Shown here piece after piece: positions 44,146 through 52,493 of a stretch of DNA of 64,000 nt (positions within the stretch are counted from its first letter, which is position 1; the number at the start of each line of letters is the position of its first letter). The notes under the pieces were generated by a model. The model was not told where the DNA came from and did not search any database. It saw only the letters and a program-made list of their open reading frames with translations. Origin of the DNA: Arcobacter_B sp049472135 (GTDB lineage Bacteria > Campylobacterota > Campylobacteria > Campylobacterales > Arcobacteraceae); contig NZ_JBMOVV010000001.1 of assembly GCF_049472135.1 (NCBI RefSeq), forward strand, positions 310,001 to 374,000, read 5' to 3'. Position numbers and translations under genes: made by a program.

Positions 44146-44856
44146 ATGGAAACAATTAGTATTTTAGCAATTGTATCAATTGCTGTGTTAGGTTCATTTG
44201 GTCACTGTGTTGGAATGTGTGGTGGTATTGTTATGGCATATTCAAGTACAAAGATTAGAAGTGAATGGTCAAAAAAAGTTCAAGCAATAGCTCATCTTTT
44301 TTATTCATTTGGAAGAATTACTACATATACTATGATTGGGGCTGTAATAGGTTTTATTGGAAGTGTTGTAACATTTAATAATCTAACAAACTCTATATTA
44401 TTAGTCTTTACAGGTTTAATGATGATACTAGTTGGTCTATCATTACTTGGAAAAATCAAATTTCTAACTGTATTAGAACACACATGTTCTAAATCTACTT
44501 TTTATCAAAAAACTTTTAAAAAGCTTCTAGGTTCAGATTCATTATTGAGTTTTTATTTACTTGGAATGTTAAATGGACTTTTACCATGTGGTTTTGTATA
44601 TGCCTTTGCCATTATAGCTGCTGGAACTGCTAGTGCTTTTTGGGGAGCTTTTGTGATGTTTGTCTTTGGACTTAGTACTTTACCTGCACTTTTTTCATTA
44701 GGGTTTTTTATTGGACTTTTTAAACAATCTAATTTAAGAGATGTATTTATAAAAGTTGCTTCTATTTTAGTAATTGTATTTGGTTTTTATATGATGTATT
44801 TAGGGTACCAATTCTACACAGATACAAATGGAGTTTTTACAAATATAAGCTTGTAA
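44146..44856 (+). CDS. Six-helix membrane protein of the TauE/SafE-DsbD_2 type
   Basis: 236 residues, with about six membrane helices. The first helix ends in the conserved GHCVGMCGG (C21, C25), and a second motif, NGLLPCGFVYAF, lies near 140-150; both are typical of a CcdA/DsbD-like family often annotated as sulfite exporter TauE/SafE and linked to copper or cytochrome oxidase assembly. The start is set at ATG 44146, with GGAG (44133-44136) 9 nt upstream; a TTG at 44131 overlaps the SD. Transport or thiol-redox function is undecided. Confidence 0.82.
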   Translation: METISILAIVSIAVLGSFGHCVGMCGGIVMAYSSTKIRSEWSKKVQAIAHLFYSFGRITTYTMIGAVIGFIGSVVTFNNLTNSILLVFTGLMMILVGLSLLGKIKFLTVLEHTCSKSTFYQKTFKKLLGSDSLLSFYLLGMLNGLLPCGFVYAFAIIAAGTASAFWGAFVMFVFGLSTLPALFSLGFFIGLFKQSNLRDVFIKVASILVIVFGFYMMYLGYQFYTDTNGVFTNISL

Positions 44857-44881
44857 TTCCTGTTTTTTAACATTTTTTATA

Positions 44882-44887
44882 TATAAT
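44882..44887 (+). promoter_or_regulatory. Putative -10 box upstream of the small ORF and btuB
   Basis: A TATAAT hexamer 25 nt after the end of the membrane-protein gene, followed by about 30 nt of leader and a very strong SD (AAGGAGGA, 44917-44924). It is the best candidate promoter for the B12 uptake operon. Confidence 0.4.
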
Positions 44888-44930
44888 TCCGCACTTTTAA
44901 ACTACAAAATTTTATAAAGGAGGAATAATC

Positions 44931-45116
44931 ATGATTAGTAAATCGAAAAAATACTTCACATTTTTTGGTATCTTAGCTGCTACTGTTGATAGAAAGATAC
45001 ACTCTTCTTACTGTACTGTACACTCAATTATGAGTCAAGATTTACCAAAAATCACAAAATTACTTTTAAGTAAACAATTAAAACCAATCAAAATAAATTT
45101 AACAAATCATATATAG
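44931..45116 (+). CDS. Small ORF (61 aa) leading the B12 uptake operon
   Basis: 61 residues, basic, with a short hydrophobic patch (YFTFFGILAATV) and one Cys. I do not recognise it. Support is mainly the near-perfect SD AAGGAGGA 6 nt before the ATG, the strongest in the neighbourhood, and its place 22 nt before btuB. It may be a genuine small protein or a translated leader that controls btuB. No cobalamin riboswitch signature was seen in the surrounding 280 bases. Confidence 0.45.
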   Translation: MISKSKKYFTFFGILAATVDRKIHSSYCTVHSIMSQDLPKITKLLLSKQLKPIKINLTNHI

Positions 45117-45138
45117 AAAAGCCAAGGAAAATAGATAA

Positions 45139-46941
45139 ATGAATAAAAAATTAACTACAAGCTTAGTTGCAAGCTTAATTATTGCAACAAACTTAACTGC
45201 AAACGAAACTTTAGAAACAATTACTGTTACAAGTGCTACAAAATCAGAACAATCAATCAAAGACGTTACTTCAAATGTTGAAGTTATTACAAAGCAAGAT
45301 ATTCAAGAAAAAAACTATGCAAGTGTTAGTCAAGCATTAAATACTATTTCAGGGATTAATATTACAAGTAATGGTGGACTTGGACAATTAGATAATCTTA
45401 CAATAAGAGGAGTAAGTGGTAAAAGAGTACTTGTTTTAATTGATGGGATTAGATATAACGAACCTGCTGGTTTAAGTGGTGCTAACATGGCTCAACTTTT
45501 AGTTGATGATATTGAAAAGATTGAAGTTGTAAAAGGTGCTCAATCAGGTATTTGGGGAGCTGATGCTAGTGGTGGAGTAATTAATATCATTACTTCAAAA
45601 GCTAAAAAAGGTTTACATGGAAATGCATCTTTAGAGTATGGTAGTTTTAATACAAAAAAAGCTTCTGCTACAATTTCTAATACAAATGAAATTGGTTATA
45701 TTAAAGTTGGAGCAAATAGAGTTGAATCTCAAGGATTTAGTGCATTTGAAGCAAAAAAAGGTACAGCTAATTATGGAAAAAGAGGTGATGAATTAGGTTA
45801 TGATAAAGATGGTTACTCTAATAATACATATAATATTCAAGCTGGACTAAATTTATCAGATAATGACATTTTAGAAGTTCTATATAAAAAAATTGATTCA
45901 GATTATGAATATGATAGTAGTTCAGCTGATGACTTGACAAAAAAAGCATATTTTAAACAATATTTAAAGTCAATTAACTACACAAATAAGTCAGATGTGT
46001 TTAAACTTAAGTTTAATGCTCAGCAATCAAAATTTGATAGAACACAAGGTACTTTTAATGCTAAAAGTTTAGTAAATGAATTTGCTGTGCATGGTGATAT
46101 AGATTATAATGAAAATAGTAAATTATTAGTTGGTTTAAATAAACAGAATTTTGAATATAAAAGTAGTAATTTAAAGTATAATACAAAAGCAGTTTTCTTA
46201 TCTAACTCAAATAAATTTGGTAATTTAATTTTAGTACAAACTTTAAGATTTGATGATAATAGTAAATTTGAGGAAAAAATTACAGGTAAATTAGGAGCAA
46301 AATATTTAATTAATAATGAATTAAATATTAGTGCTAATTATGGTACTGCTTATAATGCCCCAACATTAAGTAATATAAATTATACTCCAACTTTAAAACC
46401 TGAAACAGCAAAATCTTTAGATTTAAATTTAGAATATAATAATTTTAAGATCACTTATTTTGAAAATAAAATTAGTGATATGATTCAATATGTTTCAGGT
46501 TCATGGCCAAATACTCAATATGAAAATCTTGATGGAGAAACGAAGTTAAAAGGATATGAATTATCATACAACAAAGATTTAACAGAAGATCTTTTAATAA
46601 CTTTGGATTATAACCATTTAAGTGCTAGGGATAGTGATAAAAAAGATTTAGCAAGAAGAGCAAAAAGAGAATTAGGTTTTGCAGTTGATTATTATGGGAT
46701 TGATAAGTTTCATTTTAATGTAAATGCTAGATATATTGGAACTAGATATGATGGTTCAAATAAAACAGGTGCACAAACAGGTAGATATACTGTTTGGAAT
46801 ACAGTAGTTAATTATAATATAAATAAGACTTTTTCTACATATTTAAAAGTTGATAATTTATTTGACAAATATTATCAAACAGTTGATGGATATGCAACAG
46901 CTGAGAGAAGTGCTTATGTTGGACTGAAGGCTAAATTCTAA
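45139..46941 (+). CDS. btuB: TonB-dependent vitamin B12 receptor, BtuB-like
   Basis: 600 residues, BtuB size. A signal peptide (about 1-22) is followed by the TonB box ETITVTSA, a plug domain (DNLTIRGVSGKRVLVLIDGIRYN, IEKIEVVKGAQSGIWGADASGGVINIIT) and a beta-barrel ending in YVGLKAKF. It brings cobalamin or related corrinoids across the outer membrane. The assignment is backed by the directly following btuF-btuD-btuC genes and a cobyrinate amidase gene nearby; receptor sequence alone would leave the ligand less certain. Confidence 0.85.
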   Translation: MNKKLTTSLVASLIIATNLTANETLETITVTSATKSEQSIKDVTSNVEVITKQDIQEKNYASVSQALNTISGINITSNGGLGQLDNLTIRGVSGKRVLVLIDGIRYNEPAGLSGANMAQLLVDDIEKIEVVKGAQSGIWGADASGGVINIITSKAKKGLHGNASLEYGSFNTKKASATISNTNEIGYIKVGANRVESQGFSAFEAKKGTANYGKRGDELGYDKDGYSNNTYNIQAGLNLSDNDILEVLYKKIDSDYEYDSSSADDLTKKAYFKQYLKSINYTNKSDVFKLKFNAQQSKFDRTQGTFNAKSLVNEFAVHGDIDYNENSKLLVGLNKQNFEYKSSNLKYNTKAVFLSNSNKFGNLILVQTLRFDDNSKFEEKITGKLGAKYLINNELNISANYGTAYNAPTLSNINYTPTLKPETAKSLDLNLEYNNFKITYFENKISDMIQYVSGSWPNTQYENLDGETKLKGYELSYNKDLTEDLLITLDYNHLSARDSDKKDLARRAKRELGFAVDYYGIDKFHFNVNARYIGTRYDGSNKTGAQTGRYTVWNTVVNYNINKTFSTYLKVDNLFDKYYQTVDGYATAERSAYVGLKAKF

Positions 46942-46942
46942 T

Positions 46943-47779
46943 ATGAAGAAATACACATTTATACTTTTATTTTTATGTATAAATTTATTTGGGAGTGAGA
47001 GAATCATAACTCTTACTCCTTCAATAAATGAGATTGTTTTTGCTTTAGGGCAAGGTAAAAATATAGTAGCAAATACTTTATATAGTAATTACCCAAAAGA
47101 ATCAAAAGATTTGCCTAAAGTTGGTGGATATGCAACTATATCATTGGAAAAAATCTTAAATTTTAAACCAACAGTTGTAATTGCACAAGATTATAATCAA
47201 AAGCTTATTTCTGATTTAAAAGCTTTAGGTGTTAAAACTTTGGTTTTTAAAACAAACACTTTAGATGATATAAAACATACAATTAGAACTTTAGGTGAGT
47301 ATTTTAAAGTAGAAAAAAAAGCAAATGAGTTTTTATCTCAAATTGATAATGAGCTAAAACAGTTAAGCAATATAATCAATGATAAAAAAATATTGTTGGT
47401 TATTGGTCCTAGAAAAGATTTAAATAATCAGATTTATATTACAGGTAATAATCTATACTTTGAAGATGTTATAAAGGCTTCAGGAAATAAAAATGCTTAT
47501 TTCTCAACTAGTACAAATCAACCAGTTGTAAATAAAGAAAAGATTATAAATATGAATCCTGATATAATAATACTTTTAAGCCCTAGAATAAAAGATAATT
47601 TCGAAGAGCAAAAAAGATTAGAAAAATCATGGAAAACACTTCCTGTAAATGCAAGTATAAATAAAGATGTATATTTAATAGCAAAAGATTATGCAGGAAT
47701 ACCTAGTGATAGGGTGATTTATTTTATAAAAGATTTTAAAAAGATATTAATAAATGTTAGAAATAAACAACTACAATAG
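46943..47779 (+). CDS. btuF: Periplasmic cobalamin-binding protein, BtuF-like
   Basis: 278 residues with a signal peptide (about 1-17, LLFLCINLFGS) and the class III binding-protein fold: RIITLTPSINEIVFALGQGKNIVANT, KVGGYATISLEKILNFKPTVVIA and a helical backbone linker. It should bind B12 in the periplasm and deliver it to BtuCD. It starts 1 nt after btuB and overlaps the ATPase gene by 26 nt. An iron-siderophore ligand cannot be fully excluded for this fold, but context favours B12. Confidence 0.85.
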   Translation: MKKYTFILLFLCINLFGSERIITLTPSINEIVFALGQGKNIVANTLYSNYPKESKDLPKVGGYATISLEKILNFKPTVVIAQDYNQKLISDLKALGVKTLVFKTNTLDDIKHTIRTLGEYFKVEKKANEFLSQIDNELKQLSNIINDKKILLVIGPRKDLNNQIYITGNNLYFEDVIKASGNKNAYFSTSTNQPVVNKEKIINMNPDIIILLSPRIKDNFEEQKRLEKSWKTLPVNASINKDVYLIAKDYAGIPSDRVIYFIKDFKKILINVRNKQLQ

Positions 47780-48455
47780 TTCTATTTTAAAAGATATTTC
47801 ATTTTCTTTAAATGAAAATGAAAATCTTATAATCTTAGGACAAAATGGAGCAGGAAAATCAACTCTTGCTAAGGTTTTATCAAATCTAATTGAGAATGAT
47901 GAAGTTAAACTTTTTGATGAGAATATAAATGATATAAGTGACGCAAAAAGAGCATCTTTAATAAACTATATTCCTCCAAAACTTGAAATATTTGATGAGT
48001 ATATTACACTAAGAGAGTTTTTAGAGTTATCAGCAATTAACAATAGTGATAATAACTCACAAATAGATAAAATCATCGAATTATTAAGTTTAAAAAAATT
48101 AGAAAATAGATTTTGTAAAGCCTTTAGTTCAGGGGAAAAACAACTTTTACTTCTTGGCTCTGCTATTATGCATAATGCAAAAATTACTATTTTTGATGAG
48201 CTTACTGCAAACTTGGATATTACACGATTAAAAGAGGTATTTGATATTTTTAAATCTGATTTTTTACAACAAAAAATTGTAATAACTCATAATCTTGATT
48301 TAGCTTATGCCTTAAAGTTTAAGATTTTATATTTGCAAGATGGACAAATCAAGTTTTTTGGTTCAAATGAAGAGTTTTTCTCAAATGAAAATCTTCAAAA
48401 GTTTTATAATAACGCAATTATAAAATTAGATAAACACTTGGTGGTGAACCTATGA
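47754..48455 (+). CDS. btuD: ABC transporter ATPase, BtuD-like, with atypical signature
   Basis: 233 residues. Walker A is GQNGAGKST, the H-loop is VITHN, and Walker B is ITIFDELTAN. The ABC signature reads FSSGEKQ in place of LSGGQ, and Walker B continues with DEL rather than DEP. These are tolerated variants but worth noting. It powers the import of cobalamin with the permease encoded next. The start ATG lies 26 nt inside btuF, and the stop overlaps btuC by 4 nt (ATGA), so all are translationally coupled. Confidence 0.85.
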   Translation: MLEINNYNSSILKDISFSLNENENLIILGQNGAGKSTLAKVLSNLIENDEVKLFDENINDISDAKRASLINYIPPKLEIFDEYITLREFLELSAINNSDNNSQIDKIIELLSLKKLENRFCKAFSSGEKQLLLLGSAIMHNAKITIFDELTANLDITRLKEVFDIFKSDFLQQKIVITHNLDLAYALKFKILYLQDGQIKFFGSNEEFFSNENLQKFYNNAIIKLDKHLVVNL

Positions 48456-49426
48456 TAAAAAAACTACTATTTATATCATCACTTTTTATTATTGTAATCT
48501 CTCCATTCTTAGGAGAAATAGCTCTAAACTTAAATGAACTATTTGATCCTTCAACTATTACATATAAAGTATTTTGGGAGTTAAGAGTTTCAAGGGTATT
48601 TTTAGCACTATTAGTAGGTGGTGTTTTAGCTTTGAGTGGTTTGATTTTTCAAATTATCTTTAAAAACGCTTTAATAACACCATATACTTTAGGAATAGCA
48701 AGTGGTACAACTTTGTTTACTGCTATTTCTATAGTATTTATTCCAAGTGTAATACTTCCTGTTTCATCATCTTTGGGTTCTTTAGTAACTATTATAATTT
48801 TATATTACATTTCAAAAAGAATAAACAATAACAGCATAGCCGTATCTACAAACTCTATTTTGTTAATTGGTATTGCCTTATCATATTTTTATTCATCAGC
48901 TTTAATGCTTGTTTTTTATCTAAGTGATTTAGAACAAAACTATTCAATTGTGAGATTTACATTAGGTAGTTTAGATACAGTTGGTTTTAGTAGCTCTTTT
49001 TGGGTACTTATTGCAAGTTTGATTATGTATTTTACTATTTATGTAAATAGAGCAAATATCAAACTTCTTTTAATCTCAAATGATACAGCATTTCTAAAAG
49101 GCTTAAATGTACATAAACTAAATCTGACATTGCTTGTAGTCATTTCTTTATGTGTAGGTGTTTGTATTAGTTTTGTAGGACCCATTGGTTTTATAGGACT
49201 TGTTGTACCTCATATAATTAAGCTTATTTACAAACAAAGTGCAGACAAACTAATCTTCCCTGTATTTTTCTATGGAGGAGTATTTTTAGTTGTTTCAGAT
49301 TTAATAGCTAGAAATTTAAATACAGCTTCAACACTTCCTATTGGTGTTGTAACAGCATTTATTGGAGCACCATTTTTTGTATATCTTCTTATAAAAAGAA
49401 ATAAAAAGGCAAATGAAGGAAACTAA
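48452..49426 (+). CDS. btuC: ABC transporter permease, BtuC/FecCD family
   Basis: 324 residues with about ten membrane helices. Family motifs are ELRVSRVFLALLVGGVLALSGLIFQ, TPYTLGIASGTTLF and, near the end, FVGPIGFIGLVVPHIIKL with the coupling-helix Gly. It forms the cobalamin translocation channel with the ATPase encoded upstream. The 3' end overlaps the convergent acpH-like gene by 4 nt. Confidence 0.9.
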   Translation: MIKKLLFISSLFIIVISPFLGEIALNLNELFDPSTITYKVFWELRVSRVFLALLVGGVLALSGLIFQIIFKNALITPYTLGIASGTTLFTAISIVFIPSVILPVSSSLGSLVTIIILYYISKRINNNSIAVSTNSILLIGIALSYFYSSALMLVFYLSDLEQNYSIVRFTLGSLDTVGFSSSFWVLIASLIMYFTIYVNRANIKLLLISNDTAFLKGLNVHKLNLTLLVVISLCVGVCISFVGPIGFIGLVVPHIIKLIYKQSADKLIFPVFFYGGVFLVVSDLIARNLNTASTLPIGVVTAFIGAPFFVYLLIKRNKKANEGN

Positions 49427-50043
49427 ATCTTTATATGATTTAGTTTTTCCTCTTCAAGTGCTTTTAACTCTTCATTTACTTTTTTGATTAAATCAGGAAA
49501 AAACTCTAAAAAGTCATCTTCAAGTTCAGCTATTTTTTCACAAACTATTTCATAGTAAGAAATAGCACTATCTCTTTGTGCAAGTTTAGTTGATAGCCTC
49601 ATATCAAGTCTTTGAAAAGCTTTTTTTAAGTGCTTAAAATCTTTATAGTTTAGTAAATCCCTAGCTATCATATTTTCAACTATTTGATTTGCTCTTAAAG
49701 GATAACTATCTTTTTGAATATAGGCTTTTTCATAAAACTCTTGTATAAAAACTTCAAGTTTTATATTGCAGTACTTATCCCAATTTTTCGTAAGTAAATA
49801 ATCATAAACAAAATCTATGATTATTCCTTTTAATAAACCTTTTTCTTTTAGTCTTTTTTTACTTCTTTTAAAAGCTTCATGTTTATCAGAGTATGAATCT
49901 ATGATTTTATGAATGTGCATACCATTTTTTAAATCATTGCTTGCATTTTCCCAAGGTCTTGCTTTGTATGGGTCTGCTATAAAATTTCCTATTTGAAAAT
50001 CAATTGATTTTTTTGATAGTAGTACATGAGCAAGCCAGTTCAT
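49423..50043 (-). CDS. acpH: Acyl carrier protein phosphodiesterase-like protein (DUF479)
   Basis: 206 residues, full length for AcpH, an HD-like phosphodiesterase that removes the phosphopantetheine arm from acyl carrier protein. The N-terminal NWLAHVLLSKKSIDFQIGNFIADPYK and HIHKIIDSYSDKHEAFKRSKKRL carry the family His and Asp residues. Start shares one base with the metallophosphoesterase stop (50043), so the pair is an operon embedded on the minus strand between the B12 genes. Confidence 0.85.
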   Translation of the reverse strand: MNWLAHVLLSKKSIDFQIGNFIADPYKARPWENASNDLKNGMHIHKIIDSYSDKHEAFKRSKKRLKEKGLLKGIIIDFVYDYLLTKNWDKYCNIKLEVFIQEFYEKAYIQKDSYPLRANQIVENMIARDLLNYKDFKHLKKAFQRLDMRLSTKLAQRDSAISYYEIVCEKIAELEDDFLEFFPDLIKKVNEELKALEEEKLNHIKI

Positions 50044-50789
50044 TAGGCTTCTTTTACTTTACCAGTTCTAAGAGCATAAGCCCAATCTTCTCTTCCATTC
50101 TCTTGTGCTTTTTGGGCTGCTTTTTCATAATCATAAGCAACTCTTACATGATCCATAGAAAATTTATTATCTTCGATGTTTAGTATCATATATGAAGCAT
50201 TTGGAGTGTTGTTTTCTATCTTATGTTTTGGTTTATCTTTACTAAAAGCTTGTAATCCAACTGAACCAGGGTTGATAGTAATTTGACCACTATTTAGCTT
50301 TTTATAGTTTGGAATATGAGAGTTTCCACAGAAAATAAAAGGTGCTTCAATATCATCTGTAAGTTTTATGATTTGTTCATCTTCTCTTTGAACTAATTGT
50401 TTATCTTTTATATCTTCAAATAAATATTGTGTATCATCAAAGTAAGTTCCATGAATCATATAATAAGTTCCACCAATTATTTTCTCAAAAGGTAGTTCTT
50501 GAATCCAGTATAAAACATCTTCACCTAAATTATTATAAACATATTTTAATGTTTCATCTTCTTCTAGTTGTGCAAGTGAAGCTTCAAGGATTTTTCTATC
50601 TTCATCACCCATGATATTTATAAACTTATTTTCTCTTATTAACTCATAAGTAGCTCTGGGTTCTATTGGTCCATAAAACATATCGCCTAGGTTTAAAACT
50701 ACTTCTATATCTTTTGCTTTTATATCTTTTATTACTTCTTCTAGTGCGTAAACATTTGATTTTATATCTGAAATAATAGCAATTTTCAT
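50043..50789 (-). CDS. Metallophosphoesterase-fold protein with altered metal ligands
   Basis: 248 residues with a calcineurin-like fold (YfcE/MJ0936 type). The start reads ISDIKSN where ISDxHxN is expected, so the first His ligand is Lys. The GD motif is kept (NLGDMFYGP), but the GNHD motif is GDED (MGDEDRK) and the GHTH motif is GNSH. NPGSVG is present. Loss of several ligands suggests weak or no phosphatase activity, or a different metal or substrate. It is coupled to the acpH-like gene. Confidence 0.75.
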   Translation of the reverse strand: MKIAIISDIKSNVYALEEVIKDIKAKDIEVVLNLGDMFYGPIEPRATYELIRENKFINIMGDEDRKILEASLAQLEEDETLKYVYNNLGEDVLYWIQELPFEKIIGGTYYMIHGTYFDDTQYLFEDIKDKQLVQREDEQIIKLTDDIEAPFIFCGNSHIPNYKKLNSGQITINPGSVGLQAFSKDKPKHKIENNTPNASYMILNIEDNKFSMDHVRVAYDYEKAAQKAQENGREDWAYALRTGKVKEA

Positions 50790-50898
50790 CTATTTCCTTA
50801 TTGAACTTTTTTTGGATTATATCAAATTGAAGGTTCTTTGTAAGTTAGGTAAATAGGAAAAAATAGTAAAATCTCATAAATAATAAAAAGGATAGATT

Positions 50899-52158
50899 AT
50901 AAAAGCTTTATGTATTAGTGCAACTGCCTCAAACCAAGGAAAAACAATCCTTACAACATCTTTACTTTACCACTACAAAAAGAGTGTAAGACCTTTTAAA
51001 ATAGGACCTGATTTTATCGACCCTCAATTTCATGAAAAAATCTCTAAAACACCTAGTGTAAATTTGGATATTAATATTTGTAAAAAAGAGGGTGTTAAAT
51101 GGTTGTTTTCAAATTATAGTAATAAAGAGTTTTCTATCTTAGAAGGCGTTATGGGCTTTTATGATGGAATGGATAAAAACTCATCTGCTTACGATGTAAC
51201 AAAACTTTTAAATATCCCAACAATTATTATTTTAGATGCAAGTGGTTCATATATCACTTTAAGTGCAATTATAAAAGGTCTAAAAGAGTATAGAAAAGAC
51301 AATACTATAAAAGCTGTTGTATTTAATCATATCTCATCCCAAGGGCATTATGAACTTATAAAAAATCAAATTGAAAAAGATTTTGATGACGTAGCTTGTT
51401 TAGGATTTATTTCAAAGAATTTAGAAGCTTTAAGTTCAACTCATCTAGGTTTAGACTTAAAAGATTGTGAAGAAGATAAGATAGAAGAGCTTTCAAAGGA
51501 AGTGCTTAAAAATATAGATTTACAAAAGCTTGAAGAGATAACTAAATATGAAAAAGAAGAGATAATCTATCCTTTTGAAAAAATTGAGAAAATAGATAAA
51601 CACATAGCAGTTGTTTATGATAAAAACTTCTCTTTTTTATACCATGATAATTTGGAGTTTTTAAAAGAGCACTTTACAAAAGTAAGTATTGTAAATAGTG
51701 TAAATGATGAGATTATTCCAAATGATGCAAATAGTGTGTTTATTTGTGGTGGTTATATCGAAACAAAAGAGTCATATGAGAGGTTTGAAAAATCTAAAAA
51801 CTTCCAAGCTTCATTAAAAGAGCATGCAAAAACAAAAAAAATCTATGGTGAGTGTGCGGGTCTTATAGTTCTAGGTGAAGTTTGTGATGATAAAAAGATG
51901 TTAGGCTTACTTCCTTTGAAGTTTACATTAAATAAAAGATTTACAAGAATGGGATATTATGATAATGACTTGGGTATAACAGGTCATGCTTTTCACTATA
52001 CTAGTGTAGATTCTTCTATTAAAGGTGAGTATACTTTATATAAGAAAAAAGGTGAGTATGAAAAAGAGGCTGCCTTTAAAAAAGATAAAGTTTTTGGAAC
52101 TTACTTACATACCATGTTTAGGGCTAACTTTGCTAAAATCAAAGCTTATTTTGTTTAA
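50899..52158 (+). CDS. cobB: Cobyrinate a,c-diamide synthase, apparent ATA start
   Basis: 419 residues. The enzyme amidates the a and c side chains of cobyrinate with glutamine and ATP in corrinoid synthesis. The frame contains the P-loop-like ISATASNQGKT, PFKIGPDFIDPQFH, LEGVMGFYDGMDK, and the glutamine amidotransferase part YGECAGLIVLG, with LHTMFRANF near the C-terminus. The reading frame is closed by TAG at 50893-50895, and the only codons before KALCISAT are ATT and ATA. The ATA at 50899 has AAAAAGG 7 nt upstream, ideal spacing. The first standard start (TTG 51064) would remove the ATP-binding part. Confidence 0.85.
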   Translation: MKALCISATASNQGKTILTTSLLYHYKKSVRPFKIGPDFIDPQFHEKISKTPSVNLDINICKKEGVKWLFSNYSNKEFSILEGVMGFYDGMDKNSSAYDVTKLLNIPTIIILDASGSYITLSAIIKGLKEYRKDNTIKAVVFNHISSQGHYELIKNQIEKDFDDVACLGFISKNLEALSSTHLGLDLKDCEEDKIEELSKEVLKNIDLQKLEEITKYEKEEIIYPFEKIEKIDKHIAVVYDKNFSFLYHDNLEFLKEHFTKVSIVNSVNDEIIPNDANSVFICGGYIETKESYERFEKSKNFQASLKEHAKTKKIYGECAGLIVLGEVCDDKKMLGLLPLKFTLNKRFTRMGYYDNDLGITGHAFHYTSVDSSIKGEYTLYKKKGEYEKEAAFKKDKVFGTYLHTMFRANFAKIKAYFV

Positions 52159-52224
52159 CTATAATTAAAACTTATATATAAGTAAAGTTTATTTAATTAA
52201 AATAAGTTATAATTATAACTATGA

Positions 52225-52437
52225 TTAGAATAGAGGATTTAGTTTAGCTTTAAGCTTTTTTGGTAAGTGAGCAAAAACAATTGTATCTTTCTTTAACAAT
52301 TGACCTTTTTCATATACTTCTACATCTAAAGTCATTGTTGATGTTTTGAAACTTAAAAGTTTAATATGATGATTTCTCTCCTCAAAAGATAGATTCATAT
52401 TTTTTAAGTCTATGATTGCTTTTTTGCTCTTTGCCAT
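52225..52437 (-). CDS. Small hypothetical protein (70 aa)
   Basis: 70 residues, basic, with alternating hydrophobic and polar residues in the second half (STMTLDVEVYEKGQLLKKDTIVFAHLPKKL) suggesting a small beta-rich domain. No family is recognised. It is divergent from the SLAC1/TDT gene (56 nt between starts) and convergent with cobB, from which it is separated by two AT-rich palindromes at 52170-52183 and 52205-52220. A good ATG start is present. Confidence 0.65.
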   Translation of the reverse strand: MAKSKKAIIDLKNMNLSFEERNHHIKLLSFKTSTMTLDVEVYEKGQLLKKDTIVFAHLPKKLKAKLNPLF

Positions 52438-52493
52438 TTATTTTCCTAACTTTTTTCTAATTATAATAAATTTTTCTTAATAGGATTTAATAG

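Noticed and set aside
44857..45138. Cobalamin riboswitch upstream of btuB
   Set aside because: No B12-box-like GCCACTG element or the expected long structured leader is visible; a strong-SD small ORF occupies the space.
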